Positions 14,739 through 38,080 of a stretch of DNA of 64,000 nt are shown here, in pieces. The position numbers and the translations under genes are program-made. The notes beneath the pieces were generated by a model. It did not search any database. It was given only the letters and a program-made list of their open reading frames with translations, and was not told the DNA's origin. This DNA is from Ecdyonurus torrentis. Taxonomy: Eukaryota; Arthropoda; Insecta; Ephemeroptera; Heptageniidae. The stretch spans positions 9,617,635 to 9,681,634 of the forward strand of contig OX439136.1 of NCBI GenBank assembly GCA_949318235.1, written 5' to 3'. Each line of letters starts with the position of its first letter. The first letter of the stretch is position 1.

Positions 14739-14960
14739 ATGATGTGGAGGTTAGGAGAGCAAAGTGCGTAAGCGTGCAACACGAGGATTGTCTAGCTTTT
14801 GCCAGCCAAGCAACCAAGAAGCTCACCTGAAAGAGAACTCTAAACGTAACCGATTGTGGTGGCCTCTAGTGGCACGAGAATCTCGTTTTCACATAAAGTT
14901 TTGAAGCGCGCAAATAAAGATCACGTTTAAATTGTAACCTTTTAATTGTCTTCGACTGTA
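13907..14960. mobile_element. Long-terminal-inverted-repeat (foldback) element, 1.05 kb
   Basis: The left arm (about 13907-14205) and right arm (about 14652-14960) are inverted copies of ~300 bases. The tips read TACAGTCGAAGACAATT and its complement. The arms are highly similar apart from microsatellite length and a few substitutions. A CT run in the left arm (14121-14152) pairs with a GA run in the right arm (14702-14738). The spacer is AT rich with no open frame of note. TA at each tip fits a TA target site. Short frames reading the arms are not genes. I see no transposase, so it would be non-autonomous. Confidence 0.85.
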
Positions 14961-15026
14961 CATAGCTTACAGTTATAGTTACATTACTTTATAGAGAGCA
15001 ACTTCAACGAGAGTTATTTTGATAAG

Positions 15027-15082
<56 letters not shown>
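15027..15082. repeat. (CT)n microsatellite
   Basis: About 55 bases of CT repeat close to the right end of the foldback element. Confidence 0.95.
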
Positions 15083-15287
15083 GTTTTCATATGAAATACT
15101 TAATTTATCGTGTTTTTTTATAATTCATAACATGTTGAATTAAAAGCAATTACCTATAACCTAAAGGTTAGCAGTTGCACAGCAAAGCACTTGCTCTCTT
15201 TATTGAAAAACAACAATAAATAAACTATTTTAAATCTAATCTTGCAAGCTAAATTTTTTAAAGTTATTATATCCCATAATAACATTA

Positions 15288-15393
<106 letters not shown>

Positions 15394-15587
15394 TCCATTT
15401 CCTTATAGATAATTTAATTAAGCATTATACGTTAATTAAAGTCTAATGAATGCATTGCATTTCAAAAATACAATGGAATAGATTTTTACATTACAGTTCC
15501 TAAACATACTATATTATATTAGATTAAATATTTATAATTATTGAATATGTAGCTGTTTTAATAATAATAACTTTAAAATTTTACTAC

Positions 15588-15931
15588 TTAAAGCCATAGA
15601 CCACATTTTAAACAACATGTGCTTTTAATGAATAAACACGAAATGGGATCCTCAAAACTGTTGACAATTTTTACCAGAATGTTAATGTAGCCCCACGAGT
15701 GAGCGTAAAAATACTGTAAAGTATGCAATTTAAGTGACTATGTTTATGACGTCAGAAACATGTAAAAATTAGTCTGAAAATGTTGTGCGGGTTGCATAAA
15801 TCGAAATTTCTGATCACTACTACGGAGCTACAGTTGGGTTCTGAGACAAACTAAAGTTATTTATGTAAGTCCCATCAAGTGTATTGTGATATAAATGCTT
15901 TTTATGTTTTTCTCTGGTCTGTTCCTTTGAA
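15588..15931 (-). mobile_element. Family A miniature element, full length, minus
   Basis: It starts TTAAAGCCATAGACCACAT and ends GGTCTGTTCCTTTGAA, with the final TTAA mutated to TTGAA. It aligns end to end with 23231-23574. TGACGTCA lies at 15747-15754. Confidence 0.9.
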
Positions 15932-16093
15932 TACTTTTAGCAATTGCTATTATACGTTATGTAAAATTATTGTGATTTTGGTAACTAAAAGCGTTAGCTT
16001 CAAGCTTCAACTATCTTTTCATGAATTCTGAAGAGTGGTGGTGATGAATATCATAAGAAAAAGTAGTAATTATTTTTTATAAAGGTGGTTTTC

Positions 16094-16099
16094 TTTATT
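16094..16099 (-). terminator. Poly(A) signal of cuticle gene 3
   Basis: The minus strand reads AATAAA 137 bases past the stop. The surrounding UTR keeps part of the ATTTACATGGC block found in genes 1 and 2. Confidence 0.6.
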
Positions 16100-16236
16100 G
16101 ATGAGGTATAATAATTTACATGGCTCGCCGCAGGCAAGAAATGATGAAAAGTGGGGATGGCAGATCTGGCAGATCACATAAAGTTTGACACTTTACTCAT
16201 GTTTTGAAGAAATTGATGTAAGGATATAGAGAGATC

Positions 16237-17345
16237 TTAGTGGTGGTAGCCGTATCCATAGGCTGCTGGTGCGTATCCGGCGTATGCTGGGGCAGCATAG
16301 GCAAGGGGAGAAGCAGCGTATTGGGCAACTGGGGCTGAGGCGTAGTGGGCTACGGGAGCAGCAGCATAGTGAGCCACTGGGGCAGCAGCGTAGTGAGCCA
16401 CAGGAGCGGCGTAGTGTGCGTTAGCGTAGGCGACTGGAGCAGCCTTAATAATAGGGGCAGCTACAATAGGGGCGGCCTTATAGATGGGAGCGGCGTGCAC
16501 GGCATGTCCAGACTTGGTGACCACAGCGTTGAAGCCATTGTGTGGGTCAGCAGTGTAGTCGACGGTGCGGGTGGTGCCATCGGGCTCCACCAGAGAGTAC
16601 TGTCCCTTGACGACATCTCCGTGACGGCTCTCGACCTGGCTCTTGTGATCTCCGGTGTGTGGGTCGTTGACTCCGTAGTTGAAGGAGTAGTTGGGTACGG
16701 CGTAGGTGTCCACGGGGTGGGCAGCCAACAGACCGCACTCAGCAACGGCGACGAGGCCGGCAATGGCAAGGATAAGCTAAAAACAATGAATTAAATTAAA
16801 ATGTGTTAGGTCTATCGATAAACGATACTTGTCTTACACATTCGCAGGAATATGTTTTGATAAAGCTTATCACAAATGCGTGTACGCAAACATATAATAC
16901 ATGTCCATAAACAACAAAGAAGTATTTGCACAGAAATCGTTTCTATATCGGCAATTTAGATTTCTTTATATGAATAACCAATTGCATTGAAGTAAAAACG
17001 AACACCACATTTCCAAATTTAATATCGTTCTACAATTCTATATACTTGAGCTTTAATATTACTATATTTTTGGATATCATAATAGAAAATCCTCATCTAT
17101 ACTAAAGGAACAACTATTTTTATTTAGAATCAAAGTTTTAATTACATGAACTATTTTTCTAACACTGAATAACTACTCAAAACTATTAAAAAGAACTTAA
17201 AACAAATAAATAAATAATAAAAATGCTTAGCAGTAATTCCCAAAACTGAATCATTTATATTAAATAAACTTTAAATTAATATTGAATTATTTGCTTAATT
17301 TACTCAAACCTAAAACACACAAATTTTGCTTACCTTTGCAAACAT
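16237..17345 (-). CDS. RR-2 cuticle protein, third member
   Basis: Exon 1 (17334-17345) encodes M-F-A-K. After a 557-base intron, exon 2 (16237-16776) completes 183 residues. The secretion signal and the RR-2 domain are nearly identical to copies 1 and 2, with Asn instead of His before GFNAVV. The tail differs: it lacks the ALLKAAP segment and instead has tandem [12 protein letters not shown] repeats (about residues 124-155), making it 16 residues longer. It is the same secreted chitin-binding type and therefore probably a cuticle component. No bZIP gene lies upstream in the matching position, where transposable elements occupy 13150-15931. High identity in the RR-2 core with a variable repeat tail is usual for clustered cuticle genes. 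Confidence 0.96.
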
Positions 17346-17366
17346 GTTGATGAATTGTCTTGTTTA

Positions 17367-17406
17367 GACTGAATATGCCTGGACAAAGGTCTGCTCAGTA
17401 TATATA
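17367..17406 (-). promoter_or_regulatory. Core promoter of cuticle gene 3 (TATA + Inr)
   Basis: On the minus strand TATATATA lies at 17406-17399 and an initiator TTCAGTC at 17373-17367 (start A at 17370). The spacing is 32-36 bases depending on which TATA register is used. The 5' UTR would be about 24 bases. Confidence 0.72.
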
Positions 17407-17525
17407 CGAGACTCACACCAATATTATGAGGTGGAAGTGGGAGTAGTGGGTGGGTGCGTAATATGATTTCTTAGACATTAGTATTTTACCACTTTTGCTT
17501 CCGATCTTAATACAGCCTTGTGGAA

Positions 17526-19394
<1,869 letters not shown>

Positions 19395-19663
19395 ATGCTC
19401 TTCATTGCGATGTCATTTTATATATTCTTCGACGCCATACTGGAGCAATGAATAACATAGCTCAGCATAGGATAAACTTGATTTTTGGGTATTTTCTTTG
19501 GAAAATTATTTTTTTCCTCGAATATTTCAAAACCTTATTCATACTATTTAAATCATCAATGCTCTCCAAAAAAAATATTGCAACGTATTTTTGAACTGGC
19601 AAATTGTGTCATTTTGCCATACCAGAGCCCAGTTGGCTTTTACATGAATGCAATCACCCTCTC
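19395..19663 (+). mobile_element. Family E miniature element, degenerate
   Basis: It shares GAGCAATGAATAACAT, CTCAGCATAGGA, ATCAATGCTCTC and the right end AACATGAATGC-like block with 37754-38080 and 44945-45260. The left tip is not identifiable. Confidence 0.65.
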
Positions 19664-20649
19664 GTATTGATATAAAATCAATACAACAAATTTTTATATC
19701 ATAATTTTTGTATTAGTTATCAGTTAAAACATCATACAACAACATTATGTGTAAATTTCTTGTAAAAATATTAAATAAAATTGAAATATACGTAATTGTT
19801 GACGAGTGTGGGATATCGAGCCCCTAATTCCTATCCTTTAACATTGCAGGACCACGTTTCTAGAAAACTACTGCAATGAATTTAGAAATATTTAAATTAG
19901 GGTTACTATAGACAGACTTTTATATTATGTTTTAAGTTAATAGGAAATTTTAATACCCTATATTCACAATGCGTAAATTTATAATATATATTATATAACT
20001 CTCCGTAATATCCAAATAATATCGATTGTTGTATCTTCACGTACGAGTTATGTGCATGTTACGCGTCATTGTGAACAGACTAATAATAATTTCTCATCAC
20101 CTATAACCTCTATATCTATATTAAACGAGATCATAATATAAAGTAATAAAAACATAAAAAAAAAATACGAATTTCTTATGATAAAAGTATATGCTCATAT
20201 AACGATTTAAAATAATATTTCATTGATGATATATCTCATCGGAATTTACTTTCATTTTTTAACTAAGTCATTATTACGTGTTTAAAATATGAATATAGAT
20301 TTTTAAACCTTCTAAAAAATTATTGAATTGAATCACGTATATCATGCAACAGTAGCCGCGAACTTGTCATTGAAACTAAACTAATAATAATTATAACATG
20401 GTATTTTATTACACAACATTTCTTTACAAATTTTTTTATGTGTTATTTTTATTTATACTTATACACCGTTAAATATTTTTGGTATGAGAAGGTTGTTTTT
20501 ATACTTGCTCGACTTTGTGTAATTTCATATTTTAAAGTAATATTGTTGAAATTTCTTCGTTTAAAATTATTGATGTATAGAATTAAAAATATATGGTTAA
20601 ATTAAGTATGATTGTACTTGAATGTATGAGTCAATACACGAATTGCATT

Positions 20650-20683
<34 letters not shown>

Positions 20684-22582
20684 TTGTTGCAAACTTTGTG
20701 ATCAAATTCTTTCTGTCATAAGAAAGGCATTGAGTAATCAATTTGATCGTGAGTTTGCAATGCCAGCAGCAAATTGGATCTGAGTTTTTAAACAGTATGT
20801 ACTACAGTACCGTAGTACGATAGAAAACTACCCATTTAAACATTTTGCCGGATAACGTTATAAAATTTTGAATTATGTGGGATTAAAATACGTCTATGTC
20901 TCAAAAAATATAATGTTGTATTATTAAGTGTACATATTTAACTGGATGTATTTGAGTATTAACTACTGAAACTAATCTATGTATTATATTGTATTTATGA
21001 TTACTCTTACAAATCGCTCTGTAATGTCAGAGGATCACGCTAGTTTTTTTTTTTTTTTGTGGCCTCTTAATAAAAACCATTTTATTATTATTTATATATT
21101 AGGCCCACAAGGCGTAATTAGTGTTAAAAAATCCGCATTTTACTGGTAATATACCCCTATTCTTTTATAAAGTATAACTGGGAATATGAATTTACAAATG
21201 AATTAACAAATTCTTTACATGGAACTTATATAAAATGACCACTTTCCTTATAGAGAACTGTATTGCAAAATAAGATTTTGACTATTTTCACATATTGTGT
21301 GAATGTGCATAACAAAATTTAATGCGTTTATGAGGGAAGAATTTTTAATTGTTATGCAAATTGTTGTAGAATTTTTTTTTCTGGAATAAGTGAACTCACT
21401 AACTGATTATTGACAATATAAAATGTAACAAGTAAAAAGAATTATTTACCAAAAAGTAAAAAATGTAAAAATATCGTGTAATATATCGATATATAAGTTT
21501 TTGGCCAATAACGTAAATGTTTGTTATCCGTGGTACCGTGTAGCCAATCAAAAGCGTGCTTTAAACAAGACAAAGGAATTCTTTATATAAGCATTATAAG
21601 GTCATTCTTTTGTGATTTTTGAGAAAACTTCAACCAAAAATTTTAAATGACGTATTCTCGCACACTTTTATACGTTTTAAGGGGGGGGGGGGAGATGCAC
21701 CAGTAAGAAGCGATTCAAATCATCAACAATAAACCTATATTATTTAAAGCAAATGTTTAAAATATACAAATGATATATATATATATATAAAATAATGATA
21801 TAAAAATTATTTAAAATGGATTATTCGTGCTAAAACCAATAATACCATTTAAATATGTATATTAAAATTAGAAATCGTTTAAATAGTTCAAATTATGCAC
21901 AGGGTCAGTGCATATAACAATATAACCATGAACGCTCTCTATTATATGCGATTTCTATTTTGTAAACCTCTATCTCTTGAATAGTAATTTTTTTCAAATT
22001 GCACATTATGGTTTAACCAAACAGGTATTTATATTTTACAAATAAATCAATGAAATATACGTAGATTTTTGCAGTTGGCCCCGGCCCTTTTTTGTAAAAA
22101 TGTTGACCTAATTAATTTTAAATACATACCATAAATTAATATAAAAGTGTAAAAGAAAATCACTGATATCCATCTACAAATTTATATTTTAAGATTCATA
22201 TAATACTTTTCTATTTAGGAATTAATTATTATAGTTGTTTATTTTACTACAAAAAAATAGTATTTTTTTTAAATGTAAAAATGTGGCAAAGAAAATATTA
22301 CAATATTGGTATATCAAAGCTTAATTTTCTCAAATCATGACTTAACGCTAGTGCTGTGTGGTCAACTTGTAATGTTAATAAAAAAACAAAAACTTGAGTC
22401 AATTCAGAGAAAATTTGTAAGAAACTACCACGAAAAATTAAAGATAGAATATAATATAATTATATGTACTAAAATTACTAAAGGATGCAATATAATATCA
22501 ATTTGTTATCTCTTACTTCTACAAGACGCAATGTAAATACATTTTTCTCGAAAAAGAAAAAAAAAAAAAAAAAAAAAAAAAA
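19664..22582. other. AT-rich intergenic stretch
   Basis: I see no gene. It contains a T homopolymer (20649-20681), an A homopolymer (22556-22582), a G tract (21680-21691) and one hairpin at 20687-20763 with arms ending in TTGCAAACT and AGTTTGCAA. Confidence 0.5.
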
Positions 22583-22673
22583 GGTGTAACGTAATTGATG
22601 ATCCAATATCTGTCTCCTAGATTAGTATTAATGTACCCAAAAAAGTATTAAGAATTTAAATCAGGGCTTTTTT

Positions 22674-22873
22674 NNNNNNNNNNNNNNNNNNNNNNNNNNN
22701 NNNNNNNNNNNNNNNNNNNNNNNNNNNNNNNNNNNNNNNNNNNNNNNNNNNNNNNNNNNNNNNNNNNNNNNNNNNNNNNNNNNNNNNNNNNNNNNNNNNN
22801 NNNNNNNNNNNNNNNNNNNNNNNNNNNNNNNNNNNNNNNNNNNNNNNNNNNNNNNNNNNNNNNNNNNNNNNNN
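22674..22873. other. Assembly gap (200 N)
   Basis: A run of exactly 200 N is usually a scaffold placeholder, so its true length is unknown. It abuts the AAAG repeat. Confidence 0.99.
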
Positions 22874-23028
<155 letters not shown>

Positions 23029-23230
23029 AAAAAAAGTGTAACGTAATTGATGATTCAATATCTGTCTCCAAGATCAGTGTTCATGTAATTAAAAAAGTAT
23101 TAAGAAATCAGTTTTTTTTTTTGTATTTGGACATGTTCAAATGATGTATCTAAAAACTCTTTTTCTAACAAGAGCAACCAAATTATGTAATAGCTTAAAC
23201 ATTTATATCTTTCATGATTCTATTAAATCA

Positions 23231-23574
23231 TTAAAGGAATAGACCAGATAAAAACATAAGCATTTATATCAAAATCACTTGATGGGATTTACATATAAAT
23301 AACTTTAGTTTGTCTCAAAATCCAACTGTATCCCCGTAGCAGTGATCAGAATATTCGATTTATGCAACCCGCACAACATTTTCATACTAATTTTTGCATG
23401 TTTTTGACGTCATAAACATGAATTTTCACGCAAATTGCATACTTTACAGTATTTTCACACTCTCTTGTGGGGCTACATTAACATTCTGATAAAAATTGTC
23501 ATCAGTTTTGAAGATCCCATTTTGTGTTTATTCATTAAAAAGCACCTGTTGTTTTATGTGGTCTATGGCTTTAA
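23231..23574 (+). mobile_element. Family A miniature element, full length
   Basis: TTAA bounds both ends (23231-23234 and 23571-23574). The terminal inverted repeats run about 20 bases with three mismatches, beginning TTAAAG. The interior is non-coding and carries TGACGTCA at 23405-23412. Confidence 0.92.
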
Positions 23575-24056
23575 AGAATCTATATATAAGAAAAGTTAAA
23601 ATAAAATAATATTGTGGCATTGAACTATATTAAATATTAAATAATTCAATTGTATTCTTACTCTTAAAATGTTATGTTATATAGACTATAATTATTATGA
23701 TTTTTGTGTACTGTACTGTGTCTGTGTCTACCATCAATGTAGTGGGTGCAAGCATATTTTTTGATGACAAAAATAAATAAATAGGATGAGACCACATGAA
23801 AGTTGGCTTAATGTAATCAAAAATATCGAAAACTAATGTTATTAACACGGAACTTAGAAACTGAAGAGTTATAGGCTCTCAACTATGCTGTACAGTATAC
23901 TTGTCACCAATAATGTAAAATTAAAAGAAAAAAAAATGCACTGGAAAGCTATTATTATTATTACTATTTTTTATTTTTACTTTGCTGTAGAACATAAAGT
24001 AGTAAGTTCAGCTTCAAAATATAATACTGTAGAAGCACACAACTAATACACAGCAC

Positions 24057-24404
24057 TTAAAGGAATAGACGAGAGAAAAACATAAGCATACATATATCAC
24101 AAAACAAGCAATGGGATTTACATAAATAGCTTTAGTTTGTCTCAAAACCCAACTGTAGCTCCGTATAGCAGTGATCAGAAATTTTAATTTGTGCAACTCG
24201 CACAACATTTTTATACTAATTTTTGCATGTTTCTGACGTCATAAGCATGAATAGTCACTCAAATTGCATACTTTACAGTATTTTCACGTTCTTTCGTGGG
24301 GCTAAATTAACATTCCTGGTAAAAATTGTCAACAATTTTGAAGATCCCATTTCATGTTTATTCATTAAAAAGCACATGTTGTTTTATGTGGTCTATGGCT
24401 TTAA
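24057..24404 (+). mobile_element. Family A miniature element, full length
   Basis: TTAA lies at 24057-24060 and 24401-24404. It is closely similar to the copy 480 bases to the left, in the same orientation. The small open frame inside it is not a gene. Confidence 0.92.
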
Positions 24405-26213
<1,809 letters not shown>

Positions 26214-26545
26214 TTAAGGCGGGAAATCAGGTACTGCGAGAATTGACTAAAAAATTGTATAGAAAGAAAAATCTGAAATTTAGCACAGTGATACATAAGG
26301 ATAAGATTTCTTCAAAAATTTCAAAAAATTAGTGAGTCACCATGCTAGATTTTGAATTATGGTTCTTTTAAGTTTTAGTCCCATTAGAGCACATGTTAAT
26401 TTCTCTCTTATCTGATGGTGACGAATTTTGAATATTTTATCATAGGTAGCTGTTGATATCAACTTTCAAATGGAATCATTAAAATTCGAAGTTTTCTTTT
26501 TAGATTTTGAGATACAAGCCATCTACTCGTATATACAACCCTTAA
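26214..26545 (+). mobile_element. Family B miniature element
   Basis: It is bounded by TTAA at 26214-26217 and 26542-26545 and is collinear with 7980-8313. Blocks include GAAAGAAAAATCTGAAATTT, ACCATGCTAGATTTT and TTTTATCATAGGTAG. No protein is encoded. Confidence 0.82.
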
Positions 26546-26789
26546 TTAAAGTTAAAGGAGTTAATAATGACTAATGACAAGGATGGATCTCATATGCTCT
26601 AAAAAGGGACTGAAGTTCTTATTGTAAACTATATTCAAAAATTGAGCCAGCTTCGATATTTTTCCTTTGTTAAAAACACCTAATCATGACGTCACTACCA
26701 TAAAATAGCTATCCGTCACTACCATTTACGTTGATATAATATGGTTGATCATTGTTATTTTTTCGTTTAGAACTTTAGACTTGATAAGA

Positions 26790-27035
26790 ATGAACGAAAC
26801 TGCACAAGAAAACGATTCATGCTCAACAGCGACTCAATTTTACCGGTTGAAAAAACAAGATCAACCAATGAATGTGTCTATTTTTTGGGGGCAGCCAATC
26901 ATTGTTAAGGAGCATCAATATACTTTTCACCACAAACTTAAATGTTTTGCACCAAAAAAGACCTGGGCAATTCCTATAAAAAGTAAATTTACGAAATCAA
27001 TTTTAGCGGCGTTCGAGCTTGCGTTTCATGAATGA
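26790..27035 (+). CDS. Unrecognised 81-residue open reading frame
   Basis: An ATG-to-TGA frame of 81 residues starts MNETAQENDSCSTATQFY and ends AAFELAFHE. Its composition is mixed rather than low complexity, it uses all residue classes, and it is less AT rich than its flanks. I recognise no domain. It could be the coding remnant of a transposable element, a small gene, or a chance frame. No splice partner, start context or poly(A) signal settles the matter. It directly follows a family B element and a TGACGTCA site (26687-26694). Confidence 0.25.
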   Translation: MNETAQENDSCSTATQFYRLKKQDQPMNVSIFWGQPIIVKEHQYTFHHKLKCFAPKKTWAIPIKSKFTKSILAAFELAFHE

Positions 27036-28115
27036 AAAACAACAGCATTTTTTATGTGAAAAATGTGAAAATCACGGAATGTAACCAATCAAATTTTTTA
27101 ATAAAAGCGGTTGATGTTTTTGGTTTTAGGTCCATATCGAAAAAAAAAAATCATGTTTATTTTAGTAGTATCATGAAATTTTCTGTATTTTTCTTAATTT
27201 ATTATTTATTTATTGTTACATTTTTATATTAAAAAATCATCACAGTTTTTGGTAAAAATAAAATAATTTTATATATTTAGAGGCATATATTGCATACAAA
27301 TTGTAATAATGTATCAAAATGCAATTCCGCATATTGATAAAAAAAAAACGCCCTATTATACTGTATATGTAAGTATGTACTGTACACACAGCAAATCCTA
27401 TTACACTAACTAATAACAAATTTATTATATTAGACAACACTGTATGGCATACAAGGTCTTTATGAAATAAAGTTTTTACATTTTTTTTCTCTATGAAATA
27501 TTAATTTACCACTCCAATAAACATAATAGTAAGTAAATCACACAACAAGTTAGTATAGAAGTGAAAGGTGAAAAATATAATATCATAATAATAATAATAA
27601 ACGCATAAGAATGCAAGGTGAATGATTATAAATATAAAAATCATTGTTTAAAAAAAGATTAAAACAATAATTGTTAACATAGTAATAATAGTATAACTTA
27701 TTTGTTATATAGTTTCAGTATAGACTTTTAAAGTTAAAGTAATTAACGATTGAATAATAATAATTATCAAGGTGAAACATTGATCTGAAATAAATGATTT
27801 TATGAACGGAAATTTTAATTAAATTTCAATTAAATGTGGATTATTAATTTGATACAAGGCTGATTTGTTTTTGTTTTTAACATTATTCAGCTCAAAAATA
27901 AAACTAAAATTTCAAACTTTTTTTTTAATCTGTAATGAAATATGAATAATGTCATACATTTTATTATATAATAATGCTGTTCGTAAACCCTGTTCTCTGC
28001 TCCTAAAATGACGATCGCCTTTGGTTATTCAAATGGAGTGTGCATTTTTTGGTGCAAGAGAACATGGTTTACGAACAGCATTAATGATAATTGTGTTTTA
28101 ATATGTCTTGTCTTA

Positions 28116-28157
<42 letters not shown>

Positions 28158-29280
28158 GCAGTAAAAATTGTCAGAACTTAGGAATGTTGTATTAGTTTTC
28201 CGTATATTTGCCATTAAGTGAAATATATTTATCGCTAATTCTAAAATATAGATTGACTCTTTGTGCATATTTATCAGTTTCAAGTAAGTTACGGATGTCA
28301 ATTATTAAATGAAAGAACAGTAAAATGCATCTCACACATCTGATTGTAGATGTCATGGAGCGTTAAGTAAACATCTTAAAGACTGCAAATGAGTTACTGC
28401 GATGATTTAAGTTACAGTTGTAAAAGCAAAACAATCATGATGAGATTTTCTCACATTGTAATGATTAAAGAGAAAAAACTCCAAATATAAGTAAAAACTC
28501 TGGGTTGTTTTCATGGAAATCTTAAATTAGGAATTATTTGTTAAATAAAGCGTCATGTTATTTTTTAACAATAATTTTTTCGACTGTATCATTTTTTCGC
28601 CTGTATCTCTAAGCGATGGCTTCTAACATTTTTTTTTATACCATTAATTTTTAAATAGCAAACAAAAGTTGGGTGCAAACTTTTGAATTTTTGAAAAATA
28701 CAAGATGGGATAGAAAATAGTAAAAACAAAAACAAAAACAATTCTTCTTTTTTTTTTTTTTTTTTTTTTTTTAAGCATTGTCAACCTATTTTATTAGCTT
28801 AAAAAAAAAAATAAATAAACCACTTCATTATAAGGTAAAAAATATTTAAATGAGGGATATTAGATACGTGTTTTAAGTCAATAAAATTTCTTTGTGTTCT
28901 GATAACAACCAATCAAGCATATGTAATAAAGAACAAATAAATATAATTATATGACCACGATCATTTTGATTTAATGTCAATAGACGCTACAGTATGTACA
29001 TAAATAATACCGTAGTCGTAGAACAGTAAGACTATGGTGGTTATTTATTACTATTTTATTCTACATCCATTAAAAGTGTCTCTGTATTACGAGATACTGG
29101 CGTACAACTTGCATAATAAAAAAAAAACATAATATTATAAAAATGCGTAATACTATATGTTCCGGTCTGGCACTTACTATACTTAAACATATGTGGTGCA
29201 AAACTTTATAAATAAGGTGAAATGATTTAACAATATTATGTTGTTATGTTCTTTAGAGCGGAACCAAATAGCCACGTAAG

Positions 29281-29328
<48 letters not shown>

Positions 29329-31192
29329 AAAACACATTTCTCCTAGATATAGTTTTTTTATTTATGTAGTAGGTAGTTATTTGAAATAAAAGAAAGGGGG
29401 TTACACCTTCCTTATTTTGTAAATACATGTAAATGAAATGTAATTACATATATTATAAATTATATTTACATTTTATTTAATTAGTTATGCAAGTGTAAGG
29501 AATATACTTAAAAAAGTTATAAACATTCTACTAATTGTTTTAAAAGTTTACCTAAAGAGGAACTGAATAAATTATTATTATTTTTAAATAACTAAAAGCT
29601 ATAAATAATGTTAATTAAATATAATAATAAGATTTAATGTACATTAATTCTATATGTATACATATAAATATAATTATATTTAAAAAGCAATGTTTTAATT
29701 AATCATGTTAAGCTTAAAATTAAAAATTATATCATTTTTTTATAATTTTTCTTTTTTTTGCATTATTAATTTATATATTTTTTAATTAGTAACTTGTTCA
29801 ATAAAGTATGAAAAGTATTTTGTAATTAATATTCTTTGATGTCGAGCTACTGTGGGTGGCATTAAGAATCAACTACCTCGGAAAGTCATTCTAGATTGTA
29901 AAATTCCTACACAAGAAAAAAAAAAAAAGAAAAAAAAAAAAAAAAAAAACGTACTTCACATAAAGGGGGGAAAGGGATGGAGGAAGGAAAAATATGAAAT
30001 AAAAAAGTCTATTCATACAATAATTCATTAATTAGTAAGCATTAGTTTTATATTTCGATAAGATTACGGATCATGATCTCATTAACATGCATGTTTTATA
30101 TTTAAAATCGTAGGTGGTCTATTTGCCAAAATCTAAAGAATACGTATATATAAAAACAAAGAAACTATTTAAATGAGTGACTCATACTAATTTCTTATTT
30201 GATTCACCGTTTTATTTTATTTATCCCTCTTACTTTTAGATCTGCTTTTCTTTTCTATTAACATTAATTTTGATCTGCTTTAGTTTCAGTTACACTAAAT
30301 TAATATTCTAGATAAATTTCAAGGAAAAAAAATTATACAAAGGGCTCACTGTACAAAAATGCAATAAAAAGTGATATATTATACTTATTTAAATTAATTA
30401 GACATTATAACACCATTTGCTAATAAGACTAATTTTATACTTCAAAGAAAGGAAAATGACTATAAAGATTTTAAGTAGATTTTTTTCCCTACGACTTTAC
30501 AATATTGTATTCTGTATAGAACATGCGAGAAAAACAAATTACTATGTAATAATTATATAAATAAAGATGTAATGTTTTTTTTTTTTTTGGTAATATGGAC
30601 CACTGCCAATGAATAAACTATTTAAAATAAATTGAAACATTCTTTATGCATTTCTTATGGAAGAATTGTTATCTTAAATACGTTTCAACAATTAAAAAAC
30701 GTTTATTGCAAGTGGTCCATTAAAAGCTTTGTAAAATATAGTTTCTTTTTTGTTCTTCAAATTAATATAATAATTAGTAAAATGGGGGGGGGGGGGGCGG
30801 TTTCAATTGTACCTGTTGATAAGACAATGTCTTGGCGGAATTATGGAGGTGTGTATAGTAGCACGATAACACAATATGGCACACACACACACACACACAC
30901 AAAAAGGCATCATTTTTTAAAAGAACATAAAACGCTATAATAATAAAATAAATATATTGTTCTGATTTATATAAACTTTTGTCAATGGATGATTCAACGT
31001 AAATCCTTACGTTTTATTCACCCTAACCTTACGTATATATACATGATAATATCTGGGTTACATAAATTGGCAAGACACGCATGTTTTAAAGTTTTGGTTA
31101 CGTTTGATTTGGCTTAAATCCAAAAAAATTTGTTCTCCTGCGGTGACTCAAAACCTTAACATGATGTAACGAAGAGAGCGGCAGTCAAAAAG
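27036..31192. other. AT-rich intergenic stretch
   Basis: No gene was recognised. It contains A or T homopolymers at 28122-28156, 28747-28771, 29281-29326 and 29919-29949, a G tract with one C at 30784-30799 and a short (AC)n at 30881-30900. The end (31100-31192) is the leader of the dehydrogenase gene. Confidence 0.55.
27973..28082. repeat. Hairpin element, ~40 bp arms
   Basis: The arms start AATGCTGTTCGTAAACC (27973) and end with the complement at 28082. They differ by a few substitutions and an indel. It looks like a short MITE; no second copy was found in the window. Confidence 0.75.
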
Positions 31193-37656
<6,464 letters not shown>

Positions 37657-37753
37657 ACATCAATATTTGCTCAAATATTTTATAACTTATTTATTATTCA
37701 TTTGGATTTGTGTTACTGAAAATTATAGTATATGGTTTAAAAAAAAAATGGTG

Positions 37754-38080
37754 TATAGGGTATATGCGTATGACGTCATATTTAATGCGCTTGGACATCA
37801 TATAGGAGTAATGAATAACATTTCTCAGCATAGGACAAAATTTGTTTTTGGCTACATATTTTCTTTGAGAATTCGGTTAATTTTTGGTTAATTAATATTT
37901 TTCTCACATACTGAAATACTAATTAAATCTATTATTATTATTAACGCAGCATCAATAATGCTCTCAAAAATAATGCTTAGTATTTTTAAACTGCTAAAAT
38001 GAGTCATTTTTCCTATGCAGCCCATGTTATTGAGTGATCCAAAATGGTGTCGACTTTAACATGAATGCATAGACCCTATA
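37754..38080 (+). mobile_element. Family E miniature element, full length
   Basis: The ends read TATAGGGTATATGC and, in reverse complement, TATAGGGTCTATGC. This gives a 14 bp terminal inverted repeat with one mismatch. The length is 327 bp. TGACGTCA is at 37771-37778. Relatives are at 19395-19663 and 44945-45260. No coding sequence. Confidence 0.85.

Noticed and set aside
13963..14830. Matching short frames in two places on opposite strands
   Set aside because: They read the two arms of the foldback element and include its GA/CT tracts.
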